Shown: positions 7,769-18,477, numbered from the stretch's first letter. The stretch: 42,557 bases of DNA from an uncultured Lachnospiraceae bacterium (GCA_947169385.1 CAMVPR010000023.1:1-42557), one strand, 5' to 3'. The notes: generated from the letters alone by a model not told the origin. A program made the numbers and translations.

Positions 7769-9376
7769 ATGAGTGTTAAATACGTATTTGTAACAGGTGG
7801 AGTTGTATCAGGACTCGGTAAAGGTATAACGGCAGCATCATTAGGAAGGCTTTTAAAGGCAAGAGGATATAAGGTTACCATGCAGAAATTCGACCCTTAT
7901 ATCAACATTGACCCTGGTACAATGAATCCTATACAGCATGGTGAGGTGTTTGTTACCGAGGACGGAACTGAGACTGACCTTGATCTTGGGCATTATGAGA
8001 GATTTATTGATGAGTATCTTGACAAGAACTCTAATGTTACAACAGGTAAGATATACTGGTCCGTTCTTAACAAAGAGAGACATGGTGATTTCAAGGGTGG
8101 TACTGTTCAGGTTATTCCTCACATCACCAATGAAATCAAGGATAGATTCTACAAAGGCAAGGATGACGAGGACGACACGATTGCTATTATTGAGGTCGGC
8201 GGTACCGTTGGAGATATTGAGAGTCAGCCTTTCTTAGAAGCAATCAGACAGTTTCAGACAGATATTGGTCATGAAAATGCAGCTCTCATCCATGTTACGT
8301 TAATCCCTTATCTTAAGGCTTCAGGTGAGATGAAGACTAAACCTACGCAGGCAAGCGTTCGTGAGCTTCAGGGCATGGGTATAAGACCGGATGTTATTAT
8401 GTGTAGAACCGAGCATCCAATCTCTGATGACGTAAGAGATAAGATTGCTTTGTTCTGTAACGTTCCCGTCAATCACGTTCTTCAAAACCTTGATGTTGAT
8501 TATTTATATGAGGCTCCTCTTGCTATGGAGAAAGAGAAACTTGCGGATGTTATATTAGATGTCCTTAAGCTTGAGAAGAGAGAGCCTGATTTAGAGGATT
8601 GGACAGGACTTGTTGATGCTCTTAAATCCCCTAAGAACGAGGTTACAATCGGAATAGTCGGCAAATACGTTACCTTACACGATGCGTATTTAAGTGTTTC
8701 AGAGGCTCTTAAACACGGAGGTATAAGCTGTCACGCCAAGGTTGATATGAAGTGGATTGATTCTGAGGATATCAATGAAGACAATCTTGCTCAAACATTT
8801 GCAAATGTTGACGGAATTCTTGTGCCGGGTGGATTCGGTAAGCGTGGAACGGAAGGTATGATACTCGCTTCTAAGTATGCTAGAGAGAATAAGATTCCTT
8901 ATCTCGGAATCTGCTTAGGAATGCAGATGGCTATAGTTGATTTCGCAAGAAATGTGCTGGGTCTATCTGATGCCAATAGCTCAGAGTTTGATCCTGACAG
9001 TTCTAATCCTGTTATACATCTTATGCCGGATCAGGAAGGTATTGAGAACAGAGGCGGAACGCTTAGACTTGGCGCATATCCTTGTCATTTGTCTAAGGAT
9101 TCTAAGTCGTTTATGTTATATGATAAAGAGGATATCTCTGAGAGACACAGACATAGATATGAAGTTAATAACGACTATCGCGAGCAGCTTTGTGATGCCG
9201 GGATGATGATTGTCGGTAAGTCACCTGATGATAAGATTGTTGAGATGATTGAGTTATCCGATCATCCTTACTTTATCGGAACTCAGGCTCATCCTGAGTT
9301 CAAGTCAAGACCTAACAAGGCACATCCATTGTTTAAGGGGCTTGTAAGAGCTGCAATTGACAGACAGGATGCGTAA
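7769..9376 (+). CDS. pyrG: CTP synthase
   Basis: This 535-residue enzyme converts UTP to CTP using ATP and glutamine. The N-terminal synthase domain starts [20 protein letters not shown], with the P-loop at about residues 10-20. The C-terminal class I glutaminase domain carries C382 in [10 protein letters not shown] and H508 and E510 in [24 protein letters not shown], typical of the substrate site, is also present in the form [21 protein letters not shown] stands before the ATG. No promoter is evident in the 150 bases after carB, so read-through from purF-carAB through the repeat hairpin is possible. A strong terminator follows the gene. Confidence 0.98.
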   Translation: MSVKYVFVTGGVVSGLGKGITAASLGRLLKARGYKVTMQKFDPYINIDPGTMNPIQHGEVFVTEDGTETDLDLGHYERFIDEYLDKNSNVTTGKIYWSVLNKERHGDFKGGTVQVIPHITNEIKDRFYKGKDDEDDTIAIIEVGGTVGDIESQPFLEAIRQFQTDIGHENAALIHVTLIPYLKASGEMKTKPTQASVRELQGMGIRPDVIMCRTEHPISDDVRDKIALFCNVPVNHVLQNLDVDYLYEAPLAMEKEKLADVILDVLKLEKREPDLEDWTGLVDALKSPKNEVTIGIVGKYVTLHDAYLSVSEALKHGGISCHAKVDMKWIDSEDINEDNLAQTFANVDGILVPGGFGKRGTEGMILASKYARENKIPYLGICLGMQMAIVDFARNVLGLSDANSSEFDPDSSNPVIHLMPDQEGIENRGGTLRLGAYPCHLSKDSKSFMLYDKEDISERHRHRYEVNNDYREQLCDAGMMIVGKSPDDKIVEMIELSDHPYFIGTQAHPEFKSRPNKAHPLFKGLVRAAIDRQDA

Positions 9377-9396
9377 TTATTCGTACGCTTATGTGA

Positions 9397-9428
9397 AACT
9401 TCGTGGTTTATAGCCACGAAGTTTTTTA
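9397..9428 (+). terminator. Intrinsic terminator after pyrG
   Basis: AACTTCGTGG (9397-9406) and CCACGAAGTT (9414-9423) form a perfect ten-pair stem with a seven-base loop, followed by a run of T (9422-9427). This closes the nucleotide synthesis cluster. Confidence 0.9.
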
Positions 9429-9450
9429 TATTTCTTCTTTTGCGCTTGTG

Positions 9451-9479
9451 TTGCGCTGAATGTGATGTAGTGATACTAT
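9451..9479 (+). promoter_or_regulatory. Probable promoter of addBA
   Basis: TTGCGC (9451-9456), 17 bases and TACTAT (9474-9479). The spacing is ideal but both hexamers deviate from consensus. It lies between the pyrG terminator and addB and would give a leader of about 70 bases. Confidence 0.45.
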
Positions 9480-9558
9480 ATTATAAAGTGAGGAGAATAA
9501 AGTAATTCACGATGATAACAGTGTAACGATATACGAATATTTTTGAGAGGGTGATTCA

Positions 9559-12500
9559 ATGCGTTTAATATGTGGCGGAAGTGGTCAGGGTAAGACTACA
9601 TTTATTTATGATGAATTAATTAGTGAGTCTGTCAGGCACGAGGATAGAAGGTATTTCTTGATCGTGCCTGAACAGGCTTCTTCGTTTTATGAAAAAGAGC
9701 TTATTAAGAGGCATCCTAGACATGGTGCTCTTAATATTGAGATTCTTAGCTTTAACAGATTGGCGTATAGGATTATAGATGAGTTAAATGTTGATTTAAA
9801 AGATGTACTTGATGACATCGGCAAGGCTATGCTCCTAAGAAAAGTAGTGTACGACAACAAGTCAGAGCTTAAGATTTATCACAGAATGAATAACAGAGCC
9901 GGTTTTATTGACCAGCTTAAGTCTATAATATCAGAGTTCTATCAATATGAGATTTTTGATGGCGATCTTAGAGCGGTTCTTAATGAAGATATTGACGATT
10001 ACCTAAAGTATAAGCTTCATGACCTTATACTATTATATCATTCATTTGTTAAAGAGATAGAAGGGAGATATCAGGTTGCCGAGACTCTTCCTGACTTTTT
10101 GGCTAAGCTTACACCCAAATCTCAATTGTTACATGATTCTATATTCTATTTTGATGGATTCACTGGATTCACGCCTAATCAATATGTATTTATAAGTGAA
10201 CTTATGAAGGTGGTTAAAGATATTACATTTTCTGTAACCATCTCTAATAATGCGTTCACCAAAGAGGGTTCAAGTGATATGTTTAGGCTTAGTGTCGATA
10301 TGATTGATAAGCTTAAGACTACATATAATTCATCTCGCCCCGGTGAAGAGATTAAGACAATCAACTTAGACTACAGAGAAGGTTCGTATAGACAGTACGG
10401 TAAGCCTGATTTACTCGCCCTGGAATCTACTCTTTTCAGAAGAAGAATGCCTATTCCTTCAGGGATTATTGTGTCAAATGTCAAAGGTTACGAGGCGGTT
10501 AGTACCAGAGCAGAAGTCAACGCTGTTGCAAGAGATATAAGAGATTACATCGATAATCATAATCTAAGGTATAGAGATATTGCGATTATCAGTCCGGATC
10601 TTGATGAGTACAAGAATATAATTAAAGAGACTTTTATCGATTATGAGATACCTTGCTTTATCGACAAAAAAGAGGATATAATTAACAATCCCTTTATTGA
10701 AGGCTTAAAGGTATCTATTGATATAGCTCTAAAAGGACGCAGTGGATTTAATAAAGATTCTGTCGAGAGACTTTTACAGACCAAGGTTACCAATCTTACC
10801 GATGACGAGGTGTATGATCTTAGAAATTACCTGATTGAGACAGATTCTTACAGATATAACTACTTTATTAACGGATTTACGAGAGTTCCTAAGTATCTAT
10901 GGAACAATGATAAAGATGATAGAAACCGTGCGCTAAAAGAGGAGAGAAAGAAGATTCTTCTAAACAGGGTTAACGATATTAGGTTAAAGCTCGTTTCTCC
11001 GCTGAATCCAATCATTAACGCTGTTAAGAGCAAAGACAACAAACTCATAATCGAGGAGATATATAATTATACTGTTGCACTTTCATATCAGCAGAGATTA
11101 GAGGAATACGCTGAATCAATAAAGGACAAAGATGTTAATCAGTATTCATTGTGGATGAGGATATATCCTTCAATTATATCTCTGTTAGATAAACTTTATA
11201 ATCTTATTAAAGATTACAACAGCATCTCCGGTGATGAACTTAATGAGATAATGTGTGAGGGCTTAGATGAGATTGCAATCGGAAGCACGCCTTCTACATT
11301 TGATCAGGTATTAGTGGGAGACCTATTTAGAACCAGGGTTGATAACGTTAAAGTTATGTTTATGATTGGACTTAATGACAATGTTCTTCCTATGAGCAAT
11401 TCGTCCACCAATCTGTTAAATGACAAGGATAGAAATGCTTTTAAATCAACATCGCTTAATCTTGCTCCGGATAGAATTGACAAGATTTATCAGGAGAGAT
11501 TCTATCTCTATCTTATGGCTACCAAACCTTCCGATAAGCTTATATTCAGTTATTCAAGAATGAACAGTGAAGGTTCATCAATGTCTCCTTGCTACTTTGT
11601 CAAAGAGATTAAGAGGGTTTTAAATGATGTAAGAATAGAAGTTGTTGATAAAGAGGTGTATCTGTGCTCTAAGAGCACACTTTACAGAAGTACGGTCGAA
11701 GAACTTGTATCATATGAGAATGGTGACGTAAGTTCTTCACCTCTTAATACAATGCTTAAGTATATTAAGGAGTATGAGAGTGATCTGTTATACAAACTGA
11801 ATCAGGCGTATAGTTACAAGAATTTCGTGGCTCCTATAAGCAGAGACCTTGTTAACAGGCTTTTTGGTAAAGATTTATACCTCTCTGTTTCGAGACTTGA
11901 GAAATACGAAGAGTGTCCTTTTAAGTATTTCATTAATTATGGACTTAGTGTAAAAGAACCTTATGATTACAGCTTTCAGAGTAATGATTACGGTAATCTG
12001 TTCCATAGAATACTTGAGATATATGGTTCAAGGATTATGGATCTTGGTATATCATATAGTGAGCTGGGCTATGAGGAACATATAAGGATATCTGATGAAG
12101 CTATTAACCAAGCGTTCTTAGAGCTTGATTACAGTTTTGATGAGAGCAGCAGACTTCATTTTCACGAAGATATTATAAGAGATATTGCTAAAGATAATAT
12201 TGACGTTGTAGCCTGGCAGAACAAGAGAAGCGAATTTGTTCCGATTGGATTTGAGATGTCATTTAGTAAGCACGGTGATTTAAATTCACCTGTTATAACT
12301 CTTGATGGTGGAAGAAATATTACTCTTACCGGTTTTATTGACAGAGTAGATGAATGTATAGACGGAGATAAGAAGTATCTTAGGGTTATTGATTATAAAT
12401 CCGGACATACTATATTTGACTTAACCAAAATCTATTACGGATTACAATTACAGCTTCTTACATACTTAAATGTTCTTAAGTCGGATGGCTTGGGTGATGT

Positions 12501-12999
12501 TAAGGCTGCATATTATTATCATATAGATAAGCCAATTGTTGAAGGAACTTTAGATGATGAGATTAATTATGATATCTTACTTAAGAGGCATGATTATTAC
12601 AAATCATATCTTGATAAGTTTAAGCTCAACGGATTTGGTGAAGGTTCGTCAAATGTTGTATCTAAGCTTGAGATTCATGAGCCTTCAGGAACTCTTGATA
12701 CTATCAATGTTGCTTATAAGAAAGACGGCACATTCACTTCTAAATCTGCAGTTTATAGCGCGGATGACATTGAATCATTGCTTAAGTATCAAGAATATAA
12801 GCTTAAGAAGATTGCTGATGATATGTTTAAGGGAGATATTTCGATTTCGCCTTATATTCTCAGTAAGAAGACTCCATGTGATTACTGTAATTATAAAGAT
12901 ATCTGCGGTGTTAAGAAGTCTGATGCAGGTATATTTAGAAGGCTTGGCCCTAAGACAATTGACGATATAAAGGAGGTGCTTAACGATGAAGAAATGTAA
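9559..12999 (+). CDS. addB: ATP-dependent helicase/nuclease subunit B
   Basis: This is the 1146-residue AddB subunit of the AddAB helicase-nuclease, which resects double-strand breaks and prepares ends for RecA. An N-terminal Walker A stands at GGSGQGKT (K12). The C-terminal RecB-type nuclease has the DYK motif at D945-K947 (RVIDYKSG). The four cysteines of the iron-sulfur staple are present: C786 (ECPFKYF) and C1107, C1110 and C1116 (CDYCNYKDIC). Their spacing almost equals that of Bacillus subtilis AddB, so the cluster should be intact. GAGAGGGTG precedes the ATG. The gene overlaps addA by 14 bases, which suggests translational coupling of the two subunits. Confidence 0.96.
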   Translation: MRLICGGSGQGKTTFIYDELISESVRHEDRRYFLIVPEQASSFYEKELIKRHPRHGALNIEILSFNRLAYRIIDELNVDLKDVLDDIGKAMLLRKVVYDNKSELKIYHRMNNRAGFIDQLKSIISEFYQYEIFDGDLRAVLNEDIDDYLKYKLHDLILLYHSFVKEIEGRYQVAETLPDFLAKLTPKSQLLHDSIFYFDGFTGFTPNQYVFISELMKVVKDITFSVTISNNAFTKEGSSDMFRLSVDMIDKLKTTYNSSRPGEEIKTINLDYREGSYRQYGKPDLLALESTLFRRRMPIPSGIIVSNVKGYEAVSTRAEVNAVARDIRDYIDNHNLRYRDIAIISPDLDEYKNIIKETFIDYEIPCFIDKKEDIINNPFIEGLKVSIDIALKGRSGFNKDSVERLLQTKVTNLTDDEVYDLRNYLIETDSYRYNYFINGFTRVPKYLWNNDKDDRNRALKEERKKILLNRVNDIRLKLVSPLNPIINAVKSKDNKLIIEEIYNYTVALSYQQRLEEYAESIKDKDVNQYSLWMRIYPSIISLLDKLYNLIKDYNSISGDELNEIMCEGLDEIAIGSTPSTFDQVLVGDLFRTRVDNVKVMFMIGLNDNVLPMSNSSTNLLNDKDRNAFKSTSLNLAPDRIDKIYQERFYLYLMATKPSDKLIFSYSRMNSEGSSMSPCYFVKEIKRVLNDVRIEVVDKEVYLCSKSTLYRSTVEELVSYENGDVSSSPLNTMLKYIKEYESDLLYKLNQAYSYKNFVAPISRDLVNRLFGKDLYLSVSRLEKYEECPFKYFINYGLSVKEPYDYSFQSNDYGNLFHRILEIYGSRIMDLGISYSELGYEEHIRISDEAINQAFLELDYSFDESSRLHFHEDIIRDIAKDNIDVVAWQNKRSEFVPIGFEMSFSKHGDLNSPVITLDGGRNITLTGFIDRVDECIDGDKKYLRVIDYKSGHTIFDLTKIYYGLQLQLLTYLNVLKSDGLGDVKAAYYYHIDKPIVEGTLDDEINYDILLKRHDYYKSYLDKFKLNGFGEGSSNVVSKLEIHEPSGTLDTINVAYKKDGTFTSKSAVYSADDIESLLKYQEYKLKKIADDMFKGDISISPYILSKKTPCDYCNYKDICGVKKSDAGIFRRLGPKTIDDIKEVLNDEEM

Positions 13000-15900
13000 T
13001 GGTTATACTATTCTTTCTGATGACGAATGGAATGATTATATAGCGTCATGCCAAAAAGAAGATGTTAAGATTACTGATGCGCAGAATGCAGTCGTTAAGA
13101 AGAGAGACTCTAATATATTGGTTAGTGCTGCTGCCGGTTCCGGTAAGACTTGGGTACTTGTTAAGAGGATTATCGACCGACTTATCAGCGAGAGAATTGA
13201 TATTACTTCGTTTCTGATAGTTACATTTACCAACGCAGCAGCTAATGAGATGAGGACAAGGATAGCCGATGAGATAAATGACGAATTAAAGAAAGCAATA
13301 GACGGTAAAGATGAGGAGTTGGTGTCATTCTTGAGTCGACAGGCTGCTCTGGTTAACATTGCAGATATATCCACAACGGATGCATTTTGTAATACTCTGG
13401 TCAAAGAGCATTTTATGGAGATCGGAATTGACCCTTCTTATAGAATTGGTGATGAGACAGAGATTAATGATCTCTCTAATGAAGCTATGACTGAACTTAT
13501 GGATAGTCTTTATGATAAAGAAGATGAGGGTTTCGTTGATCTTGTTAAATGCTACAAGAAGGGAAGAACGGATGAGAATATCGAATCATTGATTAAAAGC
13601 ATATATGATTACCAGACCTCTATGCCTGACGCTGATAAATGGGTTAAGGATTGTGTTAACATTCTTGATGATGATGATTTTTATTTTAAGGTTATTGTTG
13701 AACATGCCAGGTTTTACATTGAGTCAGCTTGTGAATATGCTAAACAGACCAATGAATACGTTCTTACACTAGAGTCGGCTGATAAGAATTCTGCTGCTAT
13801 AACCGAAGATATCATTATGCTTGATGAATATGTCAGTAAGCTTAACAATGAGAAACTCACATATATTAAGAGATATGACAGTGTTTGTGAAGCCTTGAAG
13901 AATATACCTAAAGCGAAGAGCTTGGATTACAAGAAGTTAGATGATATAGATGCAGCCAAATTAAAAGAAATGAGAGCTCAATATAGGGACAATCTTTTCA
14001 AGAAAGCATTTGCATCTATGTTTGTTAATAGCAGTGAGGGCTTGATTAATGACAAGAATGCAATTAAGCCTCGTGCTAAGTTGCTTTTGGAGTTATCTAT
14101 TGAGTATCGTAAGCTGTTTGAAGCTAAAAAGTTAGATAAATTACTATTTGAGTTCTCTGACATAGAGCATATGGCATTGAGGATTCTTAAGACCAAGGGT
14201 GATGACGGTGCTTATGTTAATACATCTGTGGCGGATGAACTTAAGAAGAGTTATTCTGAAATCATGGTTGATGAGTATCAGGACAGTAACTTCTTGCAGG
14301 AGGAGATTCTTACTTCCTTAGTGTCTGACAATATGTTTATGGTTGGTGACAGAAAGCAGAGTATATACAGATTCCGTATGGCAAGGCCGGAGTTGTTTAA
14401 CTACAAGTACAATACTTACGGTCAGGATGACAAGAATACTCTTATTGAACTTGACTGTAACTTTAGAAGTTCATCTAATGTTCTTCAATCGATTAACTAC
14501 ATTTTTGATAAGATAATGCACGAGTCAATTGGAGATGTCGAATATGATGAGGCTGCAAGCCTTAAACCGGGAGCTTCGTATCCTGAAGGTATGTTTTCGA
14601 TTGATACACATCCTTGGCTTAAAGACAACGAAGACTGCTTTTACTATGACAATGATTTAGAGATTGCTATATACGATAAGGGAGCAGATTCAGTAAATGA
14701 TGATGAGGCTTCCGATAACGAGGAATATGATAAAGCTGAGCTTGATGCTAGAACTATAGCTCTTAAGATTCATAATATGATGGATCCTAAGCATCACTAT
14801 CTTGTTAAAGATAAGAGTGTAAGCCGGTATGAAGCTTCGATGTACAGACCTCTTGAATACAGGGATATTGTCATTATACTAAGGTCTGTCAACAACGTTG
14901 CATCAAGTTATCAGAATATCCTTGAAGCAAGCGGTATTCCAACTGTTGTACAGAGCGGCAAAGGTTTTTTTGAGACTGTTGAGATAAGAATGTTTCTAAG
15001 TCTATTAGAGACTCTTTATAATCCTGCGGATGATATACCTCTTACAGCTACGATGAGGCATTATTTTGGCGGCTTCGACATGGAGGAACTGGGTTACATT
15101 AAAGTTATATTCGATCTGGCTCTAAAAGAAGAGATGGTGGAATATGACTACGATATAGGAAGGTATCATTTGTATGACAAACTCAAGTTTATTGCTGACT
15201 GTGATATGGTTGATCTAACGGAACTTATTGATGATTATAGCGGTTTGGAACCTTTACAGACTAAGATTAGAGAATTTCTAGACAAGATTGATTCATATAT
15301 TTCCTTGTCTAGAATCATGAATATCAGTGAGCTTATAAGGCATATATTTAATGAGAGCGGTTATCCGGATTACTGTCTTGCATTAAGCGACGGTATCAAG
15401 AGACATGCTAATCTCAATATGCTTCTTACTAAAGCGGCTGTATTTGAGACCAATGGCAACAAAGATCTATATAGCTTTATCAAGTACATAAAAGCCAATA
15501 AAGAATATGATATTGATTTCGGTGAAGCGAGCGTTCTTAGTGACAGAGATAATGTTGTAAGAATTATGTCTATTCATAAATCCAAAGGATTAGAGTTCCC
15601 GGTTGTATTCGTAGCCGGCCTTGATAAGCAGATTAATCTTATGGATTTTAACAATGATATTCTTCTTTCGATGGATTACGGTCTGTCTTTGCCATATGTT
15701 GACTACATTAAGAGAATCAAAAGAAAATCAATTATGAGTCATGTTCTTAAGATAGCCGGCAAGAAAGATACATACGGAGAGGAACTAAGGCTCCTTTATG
15801 TAGCAATGACCAGAGCGAAAGACAAATGCATACTGACTGCTGTCACCAAAGATTACGACAAGCTTATCAGTGACAGCAAAGAATCCATTGGTTATGTAGA

Positions 15901-16873
15901 TATCTATAATTCCAAGTCTTATCTTGATTGGATAGTTAAGGCACTTTATTATAAGTTTAATCCTAAACGGGATGATTCGTCCCGTTACAAGGATGCTGTT
16001 ATCGACATTTATCATTTGACAAATGATGATTTCAAAGAAGAGGTTAGTACTAACTCTTCAACCAGAGAAGAGGTCCTTAATGAGCTATTGTCAAAGCTTG
16101 ATGATGTAAGCAGTGATGATTTGGTAAATCTTGATAATCAGCTTAGGATAGATTATCCGTATAGTGATGCTACCAGACTTAAGACCAAGTTCTCGGTTAG
16201 CGAGATTAAGCATCATTTTATGGATAAGGTTGATAAAGATGAAGAAGAGCCTGTTATGCTTGTTCCCAAAACTGAAGATGATGAGGATACTAAAGACATA
16301 AATATTATGAAACCTGAATTCTTAGGTGGTGTTGCAGAAGAGAATATAGGTGCACTTAGAGGTACGGCTATTCATAAGTTTATGGAGATTTATGATTTTA
16401 ACAATGGGTATAGTGATGAAGAGTATGACAGAACCATTAAATCAATGAAAGATATAGGTGTTGAAGATATTGATAAATTCATGCCAAAGACTAAGCTTTC
16501 CAAATTCTTTTCAAATAATCTCGGAAAAGAGATGGCGAACGCTTCAAAATGTGGTAAACTCTATAAGGAGGCTCAGTTTATTGCGGGGCTTCCGGCTGTA
16601 GACATATATAAAGATTTAGATATTGATATATATAATATGGATGATGAGCTTGTTATGGTTCAGGGTATCGTTGACGGATATTATATTAACGATGACGAAA
16701 CGATTACCATTATGGATTACAAGACAGACAACGTCAAGGATCTAGAAACATTACGCTCTTTATATGAGTCACAGCTTAATTACTATGAGAGAGTACTTAA
16801 AGCTCTCACTAACAGAGAAGTTAAAGCTAAGATACTTTATTCTTTTAAGTTTGATGATTGCATTATGGTGTGA
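12986..16873 (+). CDS. addA: ATP-dependent helicase/nuclease subunit A
   Basis: This 1295-residue protein is the UvrD/Rep-type (SF1A) helicase and second nuclease of AddAB. Walker A is VSAAAGSGKTWVL with K54. Walker B is MVDEYQDSN near residue 425. Later helicase motifs include GDRKQSIYRFR, VVRIMSIHKSKGLEFPVVF and LLYVAMTRAKDK. The C-terminal nuclease domain carries D1244-K1246 in TIMDYKTDNV. AAAGGAGG lies in the end of addB, ten bases before the ATG, which supports the chosen start. It is slightly longer than the usual 1200-1250 residues. A CoA-transferase gene follows after only nine bases, apparently in the same transcript. Confidence 0.97.
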   Translation: MKKCNGYTILSDDEWNDYIASCQKEDVKITDAQNAVVKKRDSNILVSAAAGSGKTWVLVKRIIDRLISERIDITSFLIVTFTNAAANEMRTRIADEINDELKKAIDGKDEELVSFLSRQAALVNIADISTTDAFCNTLVKEHFMEIGIDPSYRIGDETEINDLSNEAMTELMDSLYDKEDEGFVDLVKCYKKGRTDENIESLIKSIYDYQTSMPDADKWVKDCVNILDDDDFYFKVIVEHARFYIESACEYAKQTNEYVLTLESADKNSAAITEDIIMLDEYVSKLNNEKLTYIKRYDSVCEALKNIPKAKSLDYKKLDDIDAAKLKEMRAQYRDNLFKKAFASMFVNSSEGLINDKNAIKPRAKLLLELSIEYRKLFEAKKLDKLLFEFSDIEHMALRILKTKGDDGAYVNTSVADELKKSYSEIMVDEYQDSNFLQEEILTSLVSDNMFMVGDRKQSIYRFRMARPELFNYKYNTYGQDDKNTLIELDCNFRSSSNVLQSINYIFDKIMHESIGDVEYDEAASLKPGASYPEGMFSIDTHPWLKDNEDCFYYDNDLEIAIYDKGADSVNDDEASDNEEYDKAELDARTIALKIHNMMDPKHHYLVKDKSVSRYEASMYRPLEYRDIVIILRSVNNVASSYQNILEASGIPTVVQSGKGFFETVEIRMFLSLLETLYNPADDIPLTATMRHYFGGFDMEELGYIKVIFDLALKEEMVEYDYDIGRYHLYDKLKFIADCDMVDLTELIDDYSGLEPLQTKIREFLDKIDSYISLSRIMNISELIRHIFNESGYPDYCLALSDGIKRHANLNMLLTKAAVFETNGNKDLYSFIKYIKANKEYDIDFGEASVLSDRDNVVRIMSIHKSKGLEFPVVFVAGLDKQINLMDFNNDILLSMDYGLSLPYVDYIKRIKRKSIMSHVLKIAGKKDTYGEELRLLYVAMTRAKDKCILTAVTKDYDKLISDSKESIGYVDIYNSKSYLDWIVKALYYKFNPKRDDSSRYKDAVIDIYHLTNDDFKEEVSTNSSTREEVLNELLSKLDDVSSDDLVNLDNQLRIDYPYSDATRLKTKFSVSEIKHHFMDKVDKDEEEPVMLVPKTEDDEDTKDINIMKPEFLGGVAEENIGALRGTAIHKFMEIYDFNNGYSDEEYDRTIKSMKDIGVEDIDKFMPKTKLSKFFSNNLGKEMANASKCGKLYKEAQFIAGLPAVDIYKDLDIDIYNMDDELVMVQGIVDGYYINDDETITIMDYKTDNVKDLETLRSLYESQLNYYERVLKALTNREVKAKILYSFKFDDCIMV

Positions 16874-16882
16874 GGTGGTATC

Positions 16883-18223
16883 ATGGTTGACAATTTTGAG
16901 GCTGAGTATAAGAGTAAGCTAGTGTCCGTAGAAGATGCGGTATCGGTTGTTAAGAGCGGAGACTGGGTTGATTATACCAGTTCGCTCGGTAAGCCGGTAT
17001 TGTTAGATCAGGCACTTTCTAAGCGTAAGGATGAACTAAAGGATGTTAAGGTAAGAGGCAACCTTATGGATGGACCTATATGTGTTGCCGAGTGTGATGA
17101 GAGCAATGAGCACTTTGTTTATCACAGTTGGCATTGTTCTTCTTACGAGAGAAAGCTTTGCGACAAAGGCTTGTGTTACTATATTCCTATGGTTTTCCAT
17201 AACAACGCTGCTTACTACGAATTCTTTTTGAATGTCAATGTCTGCATGGTCAGCGTTGCGCCGATGGACAGACATGGATATTTCAATTTCTCGGTCAACA
17301 CAGGTGTTGCGGCACCTATCACCAGGATGGCTGATATTGTAATAGTTGAAGTCAATGAGAACATGCCTAAGATATACGGTGGATACGACGAATGCATCCA
17401 TATTTCACAGGTTGATTACATTGTTGAAGGTAAGCACGAGCCTTTTAATTACGGCAAGAGGATTGTCCCTACCGATATTGACAGGGAGATATCCAAGAAG
17501 ATTATGCCTTACCTTGTAGACGGTGCTACATTGCAGCTTGGTATAGGAAGTATGCCAAATGCTTTAGGTGAACTCATTGCGGAGTCTGATTTAAAAGACC
17601 TTGGCATGCATACAGAGCTTTGCTCTGACGCGTTTTTAACTCTCTATAAGTCAGGCAAGCTTACCAATAGGGTGAAGAATATAGACAGAGGCAAGGGTGT
17701 ATTTGGTTGTGCCATAGGTTCTGAGGAGCTTTTTGATTGGCTTAGGGAGAATCATGGTGTTGCTGCTTATCCTTTAGAATATGTCAACAGACCGAGTATT
17801 ATTCAGCAGATTGATAATATGGTTTCTATTAATTCGTGTCTTGCGGTTGATATATATGGTCAGGTTGCCGCTGAAAGCGCTGGTGCAAGACAGATAAGCG
17901 GAACGGGAGGTCAGTTAGACTTCTTGGTAGGAGCGTCTGCTTCAAAAGGCGGTAAAGCATTCATTTGCATGAGTTCTACTTATAAGGACAAGCAAGGCGA
18001 GCTTCACTCTAGGATAGTTCCGCAGTTTCACGGAGATATCATTACATCTCCACGAAGTCAGGTGTACTTCCTTACTACAGAATACGGTATTATCAATCTT
18101 GAAGGTCGCTCAACCTGGGAGAGGGCAGAGGATTTAGTATCTATTGCGCACCCTGATTTTAGGGATGATTTGATCAAAGAAGCGCAGAAGCAGAATATAT
18201 GGAGAAGATCCAATAAGAGATAA
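16883..18223 (+). CDS. Acetyl-CoA hydrolase/transferase family CoA-transferase (butyryl-CoA:acetate type likely)
   Basis: A 446-residue class I CoA-transferase. These enzymes move CoA between carboxylic acids through a glutamyl-CoA intermediate; in Lachnospiraceae the best known member makes butyrate from butyryl-CoA and acetate. Family signatures are KSGDWVDY near residue 27, QLGIGSMPNALGELI near 215, and GTGGQLDFLVGAS near 340. The ending ...IAHPDFRDDLIKEAQKQNIW resembles, from memory, butyryl-CoA:acetate CoA-transferases more than 4-hydroxybutyrate CoA-transferases, but the first half (SSLGKPVLLDQAL) differs from both. The acid substrate is therefore open. The GTGAGGTGG RBS overlaps the addA stop, tying it to addBA. 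A terminator follows. Confidence 0.8.
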   Translation: MVDNFEAEYKSKLVSVEDAVSVVKSGDWVDYTSSLGKPVLLDQALSKRKDELKDVKVRGNLMDGPICVAECDESNEHFVYHSWHCSSYERKLCDKGLCYYIPMVFHNNAAYYEFFLNVNVCMVSVAPMDRHGYFNFSVNTGVAAPITRMADIVIVEVNENMPKIYGGYDECIHISQVDYIVEGKHEPFNYGKRIVPTDIDREISKKIMPYLVDGATLQLGIGSMPNALGELIAESDLKDLGMHTELCSDAFLTLYKSGKLTNRVKNIDRGKGVFGCAIGSEELFDWLRENHGVAAYPLEYVNRPSIIQQIDNMVSINSCLAVDIYGQVAAESAGARQISGTGGQLDFLVGASASKGGKAFICMSSTYKDKQGELHSRIVPQFHGDIITSPRSQVYFLTTEYGIINLEGRSTWERAEDLVSIAHPDFRDDLIKEAQKQNIWRRSNKR

Positions 18224-18276
18224 CATATGTCAAAATAACTAATCTCATGTAGACATATATCACAAAATAAAAACAG

Positions 18277-18334
18277 TTGGATGGTGATGTACAAAATCTT
18301 TTGTTATTTTTGTATAAACCATCCAATATTTTTT
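18277..18334 (+). terminator. Terminator after the addBA-CoA-transferase operon
   Basis: TTGGATGGT (18277-18285) pairs perfectly with ACCATCCAA (18318-18326). An inner pair, TACAAAA (18290-18296) and TTTTGTA (18308-18314), can extend the structure. ATATTTTTT follows. The spacing to the gene end (about 50 bases) is acceptable. Confidence 0.75.
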
Positions 18335-18355
18335 ATTGAAAATTATCAAAAATTC

Positions 18356-18384
18356 TTGAAACGATGTTTTTATTGTGATACAAT
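18356..18384 (+). promoter_or_regulatory. Sigma-A promoter of the 693-residue protein gene
   Basis: TTGAAA (18356-18361), 17 bases and TACAAT (18379-18384), directly after a terminator. The leader would be roughly 85 bases. Together with a full AAGGAGG RBS this points to independent and strong expression. Confidence 0.7.
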
Positions 18385-18477
18385 AATCCTTAGGCGTAAT
18401 GGGTCATATTATACATTGACTCTATATCTTGACGGTATGATTATTTCGTATTGTCAATATTTAAGGAGGTTTTATCA

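Noticed and set aside
12554-12970. A 138-codon second-frame open stretch within addB
   Set aside because: It is fully inside addB, whose nuclease and iron-sulfur motifs are intact in the main frame.
16873-16883. Fusion or frameshift between addA and the CoA-transferase
   Set aside because: The addA stop is clean, the next gene has its own RBS and ATG, and both proteins are full length.
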